A stretch of 64,000 nt of DNA from contig SDUX01000007.1 of NCBI GenBank assembly GCA_008729055.1, positions 6,730,356 to 6,794,355 on the forward strand, given 5' to 3'. Position 1 is the first letter of the stretch. The number at the start of each line of letters is the position of its first letter. The DNA is from Pyropia haitanensis. Lineage: Eukaryota; Rhodophyta; Bangiophyceae; Bangiales; Bangiaceae. The position numbers and the translations under genes are program-made. Under the pieces are notes generated by a model that was not told the origin of the DNA, did not search any database, and saw nothing but the letters and a program-made list of their open reading frames with translations. Of the stretch, positions 54,887-64,000 are shown one piece after another.

Positions 54887-55636
54887 CTAGACCTTCATGA
54901 TGTCCTTCTCCTTCTCCTCAAACGCCTTGTCAATCATGCCCACGTACTTTTCGGTGAGCTTGCTAATCTTGTCTTGCAGGTCCTTGCTCAAATCCTTGCC
55001 CAGCTCCGCCGCCTTCTCCTGCTTCTTCACCTTGTCAATCACGTCGCGCCGCACATTGCGGCACGCCACCCGCCCTTCCTCGGCAAGCGCCTTGGCTTGC
55101 TTGGACAGCTCCTTCCGGCGCTCCTTGGTCAGCTGCGGGACGGTCAGGCGGATGACCACCCCGTCGCTGTTGGGCATCATGCCCAGGTCGCTCTCCATCA
55201 ACGCCCGCTCGATGTCCTTGATGGACCCCTTGTCAAACGCATCAATGGTGAGGGTGGTGCTGCTGGTCGCCGAGATGGACGCCAGCGACTGGAGGGGCGT
55301 CTCGGCGCCATAGTAGTCGACCATGACGCGGTCGAGGATGGACGGCACCGCGCGGCCGGTGCGGATGGTGTTGAAGTTGTTGCGCACAGACTCAAGTGTC
55401 TTCTCCATCCGTGACGACGCGTCCTCCTCCTCGGCCGACAGGGCCATCGCGACGCGGCGGAGCTGGTGGTGACCGCCACCAGGGCAGCACTCACAGCCGC
55501 GGCCAGCAGGGGCATGGGCGGAGAGGGGGCGGCGTTGCCCCAGCGGCACGCCGCCCAGCGCGGGGGACCGGCACGCCGCCAGGCGCGCGGCGGGGGCGCC
55601 CAGCCCCAGGCCGCCACACGCCGGCACAAACGCCAT
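54887..55636 (-). CDS. Plastid ribosome recycling factor
   Basis: 249 residues from ATG 55636 (MAFVPACGGLGLGAPAARLA). The first 68 residues are a Ser/Arg/Ala-rich presumed transit peptide with a likely end near RRVAMALSAEEEDASSR. The mature part is a complete RRF: MEKTLESVRNNFNTIRTGRA, LDRVMVDYYGAETPLQSLAS, TIDAFDKGSIKDIERALMES, VVIRLTVPQLTKERRKELSK, ending FEEKEKDIMKV. With EF-G it splits post-termination 70S ribosomes. Mitochondrial location cannot be fully excluded, but the MAF start matches the plastid GapA in this window. Upstream non-ATG codons remain in frame to 55714. The mature length is normal (about 180 residues). Confidence 0.93.
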   Translation of the reverse strand: MAFVPACGGLGLGAPAARLAACRSPALGGVPLGQRRPLSAHAPAGRGCECCPGGGHHQLRRVAMALSAEEEDASSRMEKTLESVRNNFNTIRTGRAVPSILDRVMVDYYGAETPLQSLASISATSSTTLTIDAFDKGSIKDIERALMESDLGMMPNSDGVVIRLTVPQLTKERRKELSKQAKALAEEGRVACRNVRRDVIDKVKKQEKAAELGKDLSKDLQDKISKLTEKYVGMIDKAFEEKEKDIMKV

Positions 55637-56293
55637 CGCGCTGCTACCGCGGCGCGCACACAAAGGTGGGGACGCCGGGAACGCGGGCGGGCGGGGAGCC
55701 GCAGGAAGTTGCACCGTTGACAGCAGGCCACGGAGGGAAGGGGGCGAGGGGGGGCGGGCTGACCGCGAGTGGTTGGTGGCGGTGCGCTCCCACAGCGCCG
55801 GGTTTGGGCGGGCGGGGTGATGGCCGGGGAGGGAGGGAGGAAGAAGGTCGCTGCTTGCATCGCCCAGGGGTGGGGCCGTGCGCGGGGATTGTTCTGGACT
55901 CTTGCAGGCGCACGATCTCCAGGAACCCCGACGCGCCCCTCCACGTGTGAGTGGGTGGATGCGTTTGGTTTGTCAGAGTAGTCCCCCCATGTCCGTGTGC
56001 CCGTACTTTTCGTCGGCGTTTACGGTGTCGTCTCTACGGCGGCGACGATCGGCTGCATGGCCGCTTTCGACATTTGGCCGTCATATCCGCCGCGCCGGCA
56101 CCTACCGCAGCCACATCGGCTCTCCCCCTCTTCCGTCCCGCTCCTCCACAGTATCGCAGGAGCCATTCGGGAGCCGCACGCGGGAGCCGCACGCTGGCCA
56201 CCCCCGTCCCGGTCTTGCTGCTCTTCTTCCCCTTTTCTTCTCTGTTGCCCTGCACCTTTCCACTCTCCTCGCGCCCCCCCGCGGCGCGCGCCA
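55637..56293. promoter_or_regulatory. Divergent intergenic region
   Basis: 657 bp between the RRF start and the next plus-strand start. Presumed bidirectional promoter region; moderate composition around 55970-56200, no motif that I would name. Confidence 0.45.
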
Positions 56294-56727
56294 ATGGGCC
56301 GCGCCCTCTGGGCTGGCACGCGGCTGCTGCCCGCGGCGCTCGTCGCTGGCGTCGTCTCCCTCGCGGCCACCCCCGCGGCGAGCCCCGCCGACGCGGCGGC
56401 GCTCGCCGCCCGCCGCGACCCGGCCATCCGCGAGCGGCGGCACGCGGCGCGGCGGGCGGCCGCCGCGGCGGCGGCGGCGGCGACGGCGCGAGAGGCGGCG
56501 GCCGACGACGCGGCTGCCGCTGTCGCCGCCGCCGCCGCCGGCGGCGGCGCCACGGGGCAGGGGGGGCCGTCACCGCCCACGGCACCCGCCGCCGTCTATG
56601 GCGGTGGCGGTGGCGGGAGGGGGGAGTCGGGGGGCGGGAGCGACCGCGGCGGCGGCGGTGGCGGCGGTGGCGACTGTGGTGGCGGCGGCGGCGGGGGCGC
56701 GGGGGCGGCGGCGGCGGCACGAGGCCT

Positions 56728-56764
<37 letters not shown>

Positions 56765-56794
56765 GGGGTGACGGCCCCGGCGGGCCGGCCGTGA
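56294..56794 (+). CDS. Small secreted Ala/Gly-rich candidate protein
   Basis: 166 residues from ATG 56294 (MGRALWAGTRLLPAALVAGV). The N-terminus has a textbook signal peptide: a basic residue, a hydrophobic core LLPAALVAGVVSLAATPA, and a small-residue cleavage region at SPADA. Next is an Ala/Arg helix (RRDPAIRERRHAARRAAAAA), then Gly/Ala-rich low complexity to the stop. No domain is recognised. It could be a cell-wall or extracellular matrix protein, a luminal plastid protein, or a chance open frame in GC-rich DNA; the signal peptide is the only argument for a gene. Confidence 0.4.
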
Positions 56795-58145
56795 GGGGCG
56801 CCCGCCGGACCGGTGGGCGGGCGGCGGTCGGCGCCACTGGGTGCGCGCGGGGCGTGGCGTGCGCACGGGCTGCGGTCGATTGGCGGGCACGGGTGGCGGC
56901 GGTGGCGGCGGTGGTGGGGTGGCGGGGTGGCGGGGTGGGGTGGGCGTGGCGGCCTGTGCGACATGCCGGACAGGCGGCCTGCTGGGTTGGGGGGGCGGCC
57001 GGCCGCCGCTGCCGCCGCCGCTGCCCCGCCACGCGCGACCGTCGCTGGCGTCGTTGCTGCTGCTGCGCCCGGGCCGGCGGCGGCCACCGCGTCGGCGCCG
57101 TCCCAGCCGCTGCCGCTGCCGCCGCCATCCGTCGGGTGCCAACGAGCGTCGCCCCCCCTGTTGTCCCGCGGAGGTTGGGTGACTGCGTTTGTTTTCCCTG
57201 CGTGGCGGCGGTTGGTGGGAGGGGGAGTGCGGCGGGGGCGGATGCGGGAGGGAGGAGCGGCCGGCGCACGTCCCCTCCTTCCCCCCCCCCAACCCCCCAC
57301 CTGCCCGCCTGTCCGCCCGCCCGCCTGCCCGTCCCTAAACGCCTGCCCTTCACCTCCCTCGGAAAGCACCGCGCACCGCTGACGGCGGGCGTGGCAGCCG
57401 CGTGGGCGCCGTGTGGTGGGTGCCGCGGCCAACAGCGGGGGGCAGCGGATCGGGGCGGGCCGCGCACGTACGTATGGGATCGCCCGGCGGGGGTGCTGGG
57501 GATGGGGGGAGGCGGGACGTGGCGGCGGCGGCACTTGGGAGGCATCGGCGTCGCATCCAGGAGGGGAAGAGGGGGTTTGCTCGGCCGCCGCTGCGACGAC
57601 GCGCCGCGGCCGCCGCCGCTTGTCGTGGCGCGGCGGGCGCCTCGCTTTCTTTGTCTCGCTTTTTGGTCTCCCGCGTGTCTCTTGTTTTTTGTTCCCGTGT
57701 CCCTCTCCCCCTCGTCACGCTGCCTTGCGCACCGCCGCCCATAACCCCCGCACGCGCGCCGCCCGCCAGAGTTCCCCCCAAACACGGCAACCTTGCTTGG
57801 CAGCCGCCGCGTCGTGCGCACCGTCAAGATTCGACAGAGGCCGCTGCGCACCAGCGGCCGCAGCGGCCGCAGCGGCCACGACGACGGGACGTAGGAGGGC
57901 TGGCGCGAGGGCGACGGGCTCCCGCCCCCGCCCCCGCCCGTCGGGGGGCCACTCACGGCCCACACGCCCGCTCGGGAGAGTCCCCGCCGCCGCCCCCCCC
58001 CACTCCCATGCCCTCTCCCCCCGGCGGCCGCCGCGGCGCCCCCGCCCGGCCGGTGGCGGCGGCGGCCGGCAGCGCGGCGGCCCAGGCGGCGGCGGCGGTC
58101 AAGAGGCGCGCCCATCGAGGATGCCCATCACCCGCCGCCAGCCCG
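56795..58145. other. Intergenic, GC-rich
   Basis: 1.35 kb without a recognisable gene. A short CAGCGGCCG tandem occurs at about 57853-57880, and there are T-rich patches at 57640-57700. ORFs on both strands are compositional shadows. Confidence 0.5.
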
Positions 58146-60616
58146 TCACGCCGTTTTGGGTAGGGCCGCCACCGCCACCGCCGCCGCCGCCCCCCCCCAC
58201 CCCCCCCCCCCCGCCCCACCCCCCGTTGTCGCCGTCGTCGTCCCCCAACCCGCCGCGTCCACCTCTGCCCGCGTCGCCGCGGCGCCCGCGTCAGCCGCGC
58301 CCGCGTCCATGCGGCCGACCACCTCGGCCGCGTCGGCGGCGCCCGCCGCAAAGATGCCGTCGAGGGCGGCCCACTCGTGGTCGCTGAGCGACGACGGGAA
58401 CCCGTCGGCGGCGACGTGGGAGGTGACCACCCCAAAGGACCGCGACGCGGCCATCGCCGCCGCCTGCTTGGCCGCCGCCCCGGTGCCACGGTTGGCGAGC
58501 ACATCATCGTACGCGTCGTTGGTCGCGTCAATGGTCTCGGGGTCCACGGGGGGGGGGGAGGCGGGAGCGGGGGGGGCGGCGACTGCCGCCGCGGGGTGCC
58601 GCAGGGGCGGCGGCGGCGGCGGCGGTGGCGGTGGCGCCGCGCCGGCACCACTGTCGTCGGCGTCGACGCTATCGTTCAACATGTCCCCCGCGCTGCCCGA
58701 CAGCACCGCCGGCGGGCGCTTGAAGTAGACGGGCACCCGCTCCCCCGACGGCAGCACCTGCCACAGCAGGGGGGTGCCAGCGGCAATGGCCGCCGCCGCC
58801 GCCGCGTCGGCCGACGCCGTGTCGACCGGCGCGGGCGGCCGCCCCCCGCCGCCCGCGGCCGGGGCGCTGACGGCGGCGCCGTCCGCGGCGGCACCGCGCG
58901 ACGGCAGGGGTACCGCCGGTGGGGGGGGGCCACCCGCCACCACCGGCGAGGCCGCCCCCCAGCGCGGGGCACCACCGGCGGCGGCGGGCGGCGGCGGCGG
59001 CGGCGCGGTGGCCGCAGCCGCCGCGGCGGCCGCCGGCCGGGCGGCGGGCGGCGGCCGCCCCCCCCCCCGCGCCCGCTCCCCCCCCGTGAAGCGGTCCAGC
59101 CCAAACGCCGGGAGCACGGCGTCGAGCCCCCGCACGCGCCCCCCCCCGCCAGCCGGTCGGCGAGCACCGCGGCGGTGATGGGCGCCAGCAGCATCCCATT
59201 CCGGCCGTGCCCCGTCGCGACGCTAACGTTGGCATACCCCCCCGCACCCAGGATGGGGAGCCCGTCGGGCGTGCCCGGCCGCAAGCCCGCCCACACCTCC
59301 CCTAGCTGCCACGTCGCAAGGCCCGGCACGAGCGCCACCGCGGCGGCGAGCAGCCCCGCCATCCCCCCGGCGGTGACGGAGGTGTCAAAACCCGCGGCGG
59401 GCTCGACGGTGGCGCCGACCACCAGCCGCCGCCCCCCGTCCTTGGGCACAATGTAGATGCCGTCGCCAAAGAGGACCGCCCGCGGCGCGGGCGGCGCGCC
59501 CGGCACGGCGGGCGGCGGCGTCAGCGACAGCATCTGCCCCTTGATCGGGTGCACCGGCAGCGCCGGGAGGAGGTCCCGCGACCACGCGCCGCCCGCAACG
59601 ACGTAGTGGCCCGCCGTCAGCGTGCCGAGGCCCGCCGTCACCACCGCCGCGAGCGCCCCCCCCGCCGGCTCCACCACCGCCCGCGTCACGCGGGCGGCGG
59701 CGCCGCGGAGGACCGCCACCCCCGCCGCCTCGGCGGCGGCCTCGAGCGCCCCGAGCAGCGCGCGGCTGTCCACCTGCGCGTCCACCGCCGACGCCCAGCC
59801 ACCAAGGACGCCCGCGCCGGCGAGCGCCGGCTCCGCCGCCACCACCGCGGCCGCGTCGAGCCACGCCTGCGGGCGGAGGCCGCCGGCCGCCTCGGCAGGC
59901 GGCACCCACCGGTCGACCGCGTCGCCGGCAGCGGCGACGGGCGCGAGGAAGTGGCCGTCGGCGCGGTAGCCCACGTCTGGGACGCCCGCCGCGGCCGCGA
60001 CGCCCGCCACCCAGTCGGGGTAGAGGCGGAGGGAGGCGGCGGCGAGGTCCCGCAGCGGGCCGGGGGGGAGCCGCTCCGACTGGGGGGCGAGCATGCCGGC
60101 CGACGCGGCCGCCGCCGACGCCGCCGCGGAGGGCGACAGCACCGTCACCGCCGCGCCCGACCGGGCCAGCTCCAGCGCCGTCGCCAGCCCAATGACGCCG
60201 CCGCCCAGCACAAGGACGTCTGGGGGGGGAGATGCGGGCGACACCAGTCTAGCCGTGGGGGTGGACGCAACGGTGGGCATGGGGGTAGCGCCCCACGCGG
60301 CGCCAGGGGTGGTGGCGTCGGGGGCGGTCGCGGCATCACGGCCACCGCCTGCTGCCGGCCATCCACCACCTCCGCGGGGCGACGGCGCGGCGTAGGGGAC
60401 GGGCCGCCCCCACAGTCGCCGCCTGCTGGCGGCGGGCACGACGGGCGACCCGCCGCCGCCGCCGCCGCCGCCGGCACCCGTGCCTCCCGCCACGCGCCGA
60501 CGCACGCGGCCGACCAGCGGCACCGCTGGCGCGGCGGGGGAAAACGCGGCCAGCCCTGACGCGGGGGAGGTGGCCGCCGCCGCCGCCGCCGGCGCGGCCG
60601 CGGCGAACAGGTCCAT
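58146..60616 (-). CDS. ThiO-like glycine oxidase (DAO family) with long C-terminal extension, one frame break
   Basis: ATG 60616 (MDLFAAAAPAAAAAATSP) starts an Ala/Pro/Gly leader of about 130 residues, probably a plastid transit peptide plus linker. The FAD-dependent oxidase follows: dinucleotide-binding DVLVLGGGVIGLATALELAR, SAGMLAPQSE, AQVDSRALLGALEAAAEAAG, HYVVAGGAWSRDLLPALPVH, PIKGQMLSLTPP, GDGIYIVPKDGGRRLVVGAT, EVWAGLRPGTPDGLPILGAG and ATGHGRNGMLLAPITAAVLA. At the 9-C tract 59139-59147 the frame must change to continue: LDAVLPAFGLDRFTGGERA is the normal ThiO ending. The second frame then runs about 300 more residues with VLPSGERVPVYFKRPPAVL, TIDATNDAYDDVLANRGTGA and LSDHEWAALDGIFAAG, an extension I do not recognise. 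ThiO makes iminoglycine for the thiazole of thiamine. Confidence 0.85.
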
Positions 60617-61450
60617 CGCTCCGGGGGCGGGCGCGGGCGCGGGGAAGGAGGTGACGGAGAGGGTTGCAAGAAAACGGGACCGGAGTGGCGGGGGCGCAAG
60701 GGAAGTACCGCTGGCCGTCAGCGGGGAAGGGGGAGCGGAGGGGGACGCGCGCCGGACGCGCGCACACACCCAGCACCACGACGCGCGGTCACGACCGCGG
60801 GCAGCGTCGCGGTAAAGACGGCGGGGACCCGGCTGGCACGACGACCGCCGTCACGACCGCGGCGGTGCTGTGGGGTCCATATCGCCACGTGGCGCTGGGG
60901 GCGGGCCCGCCGCGGCACCCGATCTCAGGTGCGATGGAGCCTGCCACGTGGTCGGGGACCGCCTCCCCCGCCGGGAATGCCAAAGTGGAGCCCCCGTCGA
61001 TCAAGTATGGAAAGGGGGGGACCCGCCCGCGCAGGCAATTCCTGCGGCCCTGGAGGTAACCTGGCTGCCGCAACGCTGCGGCGCCCAAACGACGGCGCGT
61101 TTTGGCGCCCCCGACCACGGGAGCCACACCGCGTTGGCCCCGGCCAAGCGCCGCGCCGGCCGTTTCTTCTTGGTCGCGTCCGCGGAGCATCACGCGGCTC
61201 GGGCGTACGCTCAAGGCGTTGTCGCCGCCCTCCATCCACTCGCTCAAGCGGCTGGTGCCGTCCGCTTGCCTCCAGTGCGCACCCTTTGGGCGTGGCTCTG
61301 ACCTGCCGGCCCCGCTCACCCGCGTGACCCCGCCCCCCCCCTGCCGTTGCTCGTGCACCTTTGTCATCCCCGCTACCGCCCTTCCAGCATTGCTTTTGCC
61401 CCCCCAACACTCCCCCCTCACCCCTCCCCCCCCCGCCCCCCGCCGCCACC
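60617..61450. promoter_or_regulatory. Divergent region between ThiO-like and SRAP genes
   Basis: 834 bp shared by two divergent genes; C-rich just before the SRAP start. Both promoters are expected here; no specific element recognised. Confidence 0.45.
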
Positions 61451-63735
61451 ATGTGCGGCCGCTTTGCTTGCCGTTACCACCACGGCCCGCTGGCAGCCGC
61501 CCTCGGCGTCGGCGGCGGCGGCGGCCGGCCGCCGCACCCCCCCCCGCACCCGCCGTCGGCCGACTGCCGGCCCACGACGGTGCGGTCGGTGCTGGTCGCG
61601 GCGGCGGGTACCGACACGGGCCGCGCCCTCCTCGACGGCGCCGTCGCGGCGGCCACCACCGCCGCCGCCGCCGTCTCTGCCACGGCGGCGGACGACGCCG
61701 CTGGCCACGGCTTCCGCCCCGCGTCGTCCGTGGCGCCCACCCCCGCCCCCGCCCCCGCCCCCGCCCGTCGGCCACGCGTCGAGTGGGAGCTAGTGCCCGC
61801 TCGCTGGGGCCTCCTCCGCAAGGACGGCGCCGGCGACGCGACGGGCCGGCTGCTGTTCAACGCGCGGTCCGAGGACGCGGCGACGCGGCGGACGTGGGCG
61901 CCGCTCCTCCGGTCGGGCCGCCGCTGCGCGGTGCCCGTCGAGTGGTGGTACGAGTGGTACCACCTGCCGGGGGGCGGAGGGGGGGGGGGGGGGGGGGGCG
62001 CCCTGTCCCGTACGCCATTCACGTGCATGCGGCGGGGCCGCGGGGGGACGGCGCCGGCGGGCTGGCGCCGCCGCGGCCTGCAGGCGGCGCCGGCAAGGCC
62101 GAGCTGTCGGTGCGGCAGGCGGAGCCGTCCGTGGACGCGCGTGGCCGGGTGGCTGTTAAGGACGAACGGCGGGACGTCAAGACCGAGCTGCCGGATGGCA
62201 AGACCGAGCGGTCGACCGCCGCGGACGAGCCACCGGCCGCGACGGCAGAGCCGGTGGCCGCCAAGGTCGAGCCACCGTCTGTCGTGGCCGAGTCGCCAGT
62301 CGCACAGACCAAGCCGCCTGCCGACGCGGCCGACTCGCCAGCCGCCCAGGCCGAGCCGCCAGCCGACGCGGTCGACTCTCCCCGCGACACGAAGCAGCCC
62401 GCCGTGAAGGGCGCTCGCCCGCCCGTGGCGGCCGATGACGGGCGGTCCCCTCCCGCCCCCCCCTCCTTGACCTACCTCGCCGGCCTGTACGACATAACCG
62501 ACGCGGGCGTCTACTCGTTTGTGCTCCTCACCACCGCCGCGACGGCCACCACGTGGCTCCACCCCCGCTCCCCCGTGGTGCTCCCGTCTGCCGCCGCGGT
62601 GGACGCGTGGCTGGACCCCGCCACCGCCCCCGACGCGGCCGCCGCCGCCGCGGCCGCCGCCTCGGCCGCGGTCGCGGGCGGCCTGTCGTGGACGCCCATG
62701 ACGCCGTCGCTGGCGTCGCCGACGGGGGGGGCATCCACGTCGCAGCCGGTCATGGCCACGCTCGTCGCGGGCTGCCGGCCACTGTCGGCGTGGTTCGGGC
62801 GCGCCCCGGGGGGGCGCCGAGCGGCTGCGCCGGCCGTCCCTGGCGGCTCTGCGGGTGGCAATGGGCGACCCCGGGTGTCGCCGTCGCCGTCGTCGCCGCC
62901 ACCGTCGTCATCGCCGCCGTTGCTGCCGCCGCCGTTGCCGCTGCTGTCGCCGGCCGCCCCACCGCGGACGTTACCGTCGGCCGCTGCTGCCCCCACCGAT
63001 GCTGCTGCCTCCGCCGACGCTGCTGCCCCCACCGCTGCTGCTTCTCCCGCTGACGCCGCCGCCTCCACCAACGACCCCATCGACGCGGCCGCCCCCACCG
63101 CCGCGGCCCCCGCGTCCGGCCCTCCCACTCCCACGCATCACCCCCAGACCCCCCCGCCCACCGCGCCACCGGCGTCGCCACCCCCTCCGTCTCTTTCCAC
63201 GGCGTCGGCGGCCGCCGCCGTCGACGACGCTGCGCCGGGTGCCTCCCTCCCCCTCGGCAATTCCCCTGCCGCCTCTATCGATGGTGGTGACGGCGGCGGC
63301 GGCGGCGGTGGCGACGCGGCCATCACGGCGGCCGCCGGCGACGCGGCCACTGCAAGCACCGCAGCCGCGGCCGCCGCCGCCGACGCGGCCACCGCGGCCG
63401 ACGCGGCCACCGTCGCCTACGCGACCACTGCCGCCGACGCGGCGCTTGCCGCCACTCTCCAGCGGGAGGAGGATGCCGCCGCCGCCGCGTCGGCGGGCGA
63501 CCGCCTCCGCGCACGCCACGGCCTGCCACCACGGCGGCGGGAGGTGGCAGCGGCGGCGGCGGCGGCGGCGGCGCCGTCGTCGTCGCTGTCGCCGGCCAAG
63601 CGGCGTGGCGGCGGCGGTGCCGCCGCTGCCGCCGTCGGGTCCCCCGCCAAGCGGCCGCGGCGCGGCGGTGGGAGGGCCACCACCCCGGCTGGCAGCCAGC
63701 GGCGGCTGGACACGTTTTTTGCGCGCGCACCGTGA
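61451..63735 (+). CDS. SRAP-domain (HMCES/YedK) protein with C-terminal PIP box, one frame break
   Basis: ATG 61451 in a perfect Kozak context (GCCGCCACCATGTGC) gives MCGRFACRYHHGPL, so Met removal exposes the catalytic Cys2. SRAP motifs: WELVPARWGLLRKD, LLFNARSED (Asn about 137), and CAVPVEWWYEWYHL (Glu about 168). A 20-G tract at 61979-61998 forces a frame change, after which VPYAIHVHA continues the domain. A large Lys/Glu/Pro/Ala repeat insertion (about 62090-62450) precedes LAGLYDITDAGVYSFVLLTT and the active-site His in WLHPRSPVVLP. The tail has basic NLS-like SPAKRPRRGG and ends in QRRLDTFFARAP, a canonical PCNA-interacting motif (63697-63720). SRAP proteins crosslink to abasic sites in single-stranded DNA through Cys2 and shield them; the PIP box indicates recruitment to replication forks in the nucleus. 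Confidence 0.92.
61979..61998. repeat. Mono-G tract of 20 bases inside the SRAP coding region
   Basis: Uninterrupted G run at the exact point where SRAP homology changes reading frame. It encodes poly-Gly in any frame, so its length decides whether the downstream part is in frame. Confidence 0.95.
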
Positions 63736-64000
63736 GAAGCGGGGTGGGGCGTGGGGGCGACGGGTTGGGTGGTGTGGCGTTTGGGGGAAAGCGTCCAGGG
63801 GGGGCATCGGGTAGGTGCCGTGCGAGCTGGGCTGGCAGGCGCACCGGAATGGCCAGGGGCCTGCGTTGTGTCTGCACCGTCCACAACCAGAGAAAGAGAC
63901 GTGATGAAAGAGATGTAACAGTGGCACATCGGCAGCGTCTGCGCGAGTTTAGCTGTCCGTCACGACGCCAGCGATACGGTGGAGGGCGGAGGATGGGAGG
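63736..64000. other. 3' region of the SRAP gene to window end
   Basis: 265 bp with no recognisable gene; composition becomes moderate after 63850. Confidence 0.6.

Noticed and set aside
55440..55500. A 33-bp GTGAGT...CCAG 'intron' in the RRF leader
   Set aside because: Too short for a normal spliceosomal intron, and the frame is open without removing it.
56813..58163. Plus-strand ORFs after the small secreted protein
   Set aside because: No domain, composition-driven, and frames interrupted by C/G tracts without any recognisable continuation.
1..64000. CRISPR arrays, insertion sequences, operons or riboswitches
   Set aside because: None are visible and the spliceosomal introns, Kozak starts and gene families show nuclear eukaryotic DNA.

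Overview
The window looks like nuclear DNA of a bangiophyte red alga (Porphyra/Pyropia type). The DNA is extremely GC-rich, coding regions are drowned in Ala/Gly/Pro/Arg low complexity and GCC/GGC microsatellites, genes have zero or one GT-AG intron, and the gene content is eukaryotic and photosynthetic: a plastid-type GapA, plastid ribosome recycling factor, a D27-like carotenoid isomerase, and glucan water dikinase. The dikinase has no visible transit peptide, which suits cytosolic (floridean) starch. Assignment to red algae is inference; no rRNA, tRNA or organelle marker is present to fix it.

Layout. 1-6030 (-): large Ala-rich helical-repeat (PPR-like) gene running off the left edge. 6.0-9.7 kb: no supportable gene. 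9.7-11.9 kb (+): PI-PLC X-domain protein with one intron. 13.0-15.0 kb (+): UBE2Z-like E2 with a second, degenerate UBC domain. 15.4-16.4 kb (-): D27-like isomerase. 17.8-21.5 kb (+): very large single-MYB/SANT protein. 22.3-26.4 kb (+): glucan water dikinase. 26.9-30.6 kb (-): second helical-repeat protein with NLS and PGRPP motifs. 31.4-32.5 kb (+): Bem46/ABHD13-like hydrolase. 33.3-35.1 kb (-): CNOT11. 35.5-36.5 kb: broken ORF in a less GC-rich island. 36.8-38.3 kb (+): PDCD2-like ribosome chaperone. 39.0-43.0 kb (-): CBM48 plus TPR protein. 44.5-45.7 kb (-): single-pass membrane protein. 46.4-46.8 kb: tandem palindromic repeat. 47.2-48.1 kb (+): hexose-6-phosphate mutarotase. 49.9-51.5 kb (+): GapA. 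52.0-52.4 kb (-): RNA polymerase I/III subunit AC19. 53.0-54.1 kb (+): Mo25. 54.9-55.6 kb (-): plastid RRF. 56.3-56.8 kb (+): small secreted candidate. 58.1-60.6 kb (-): ThiO-like glycine oxidase. 61.5-63.7 kb (+): SRAP/HMCES with a PIP box.

This is an ordinary single-copy gene neighbourhood, not an operon or cluster. The loosest functional theme is carbon: GWD, a CBM48 protein, hexose-P mutarotase and GapA lie within 30 kb. Eight genes are split into two or more frames at long mono-G or mono-C tracts while recognisable sequence continues on both sides. The genes without such tracts are intact. This points to tract-length error or variation rather than true pseudogenes, and it means that most start, stop and frame calls in GC-homopolymer genes are provisional.
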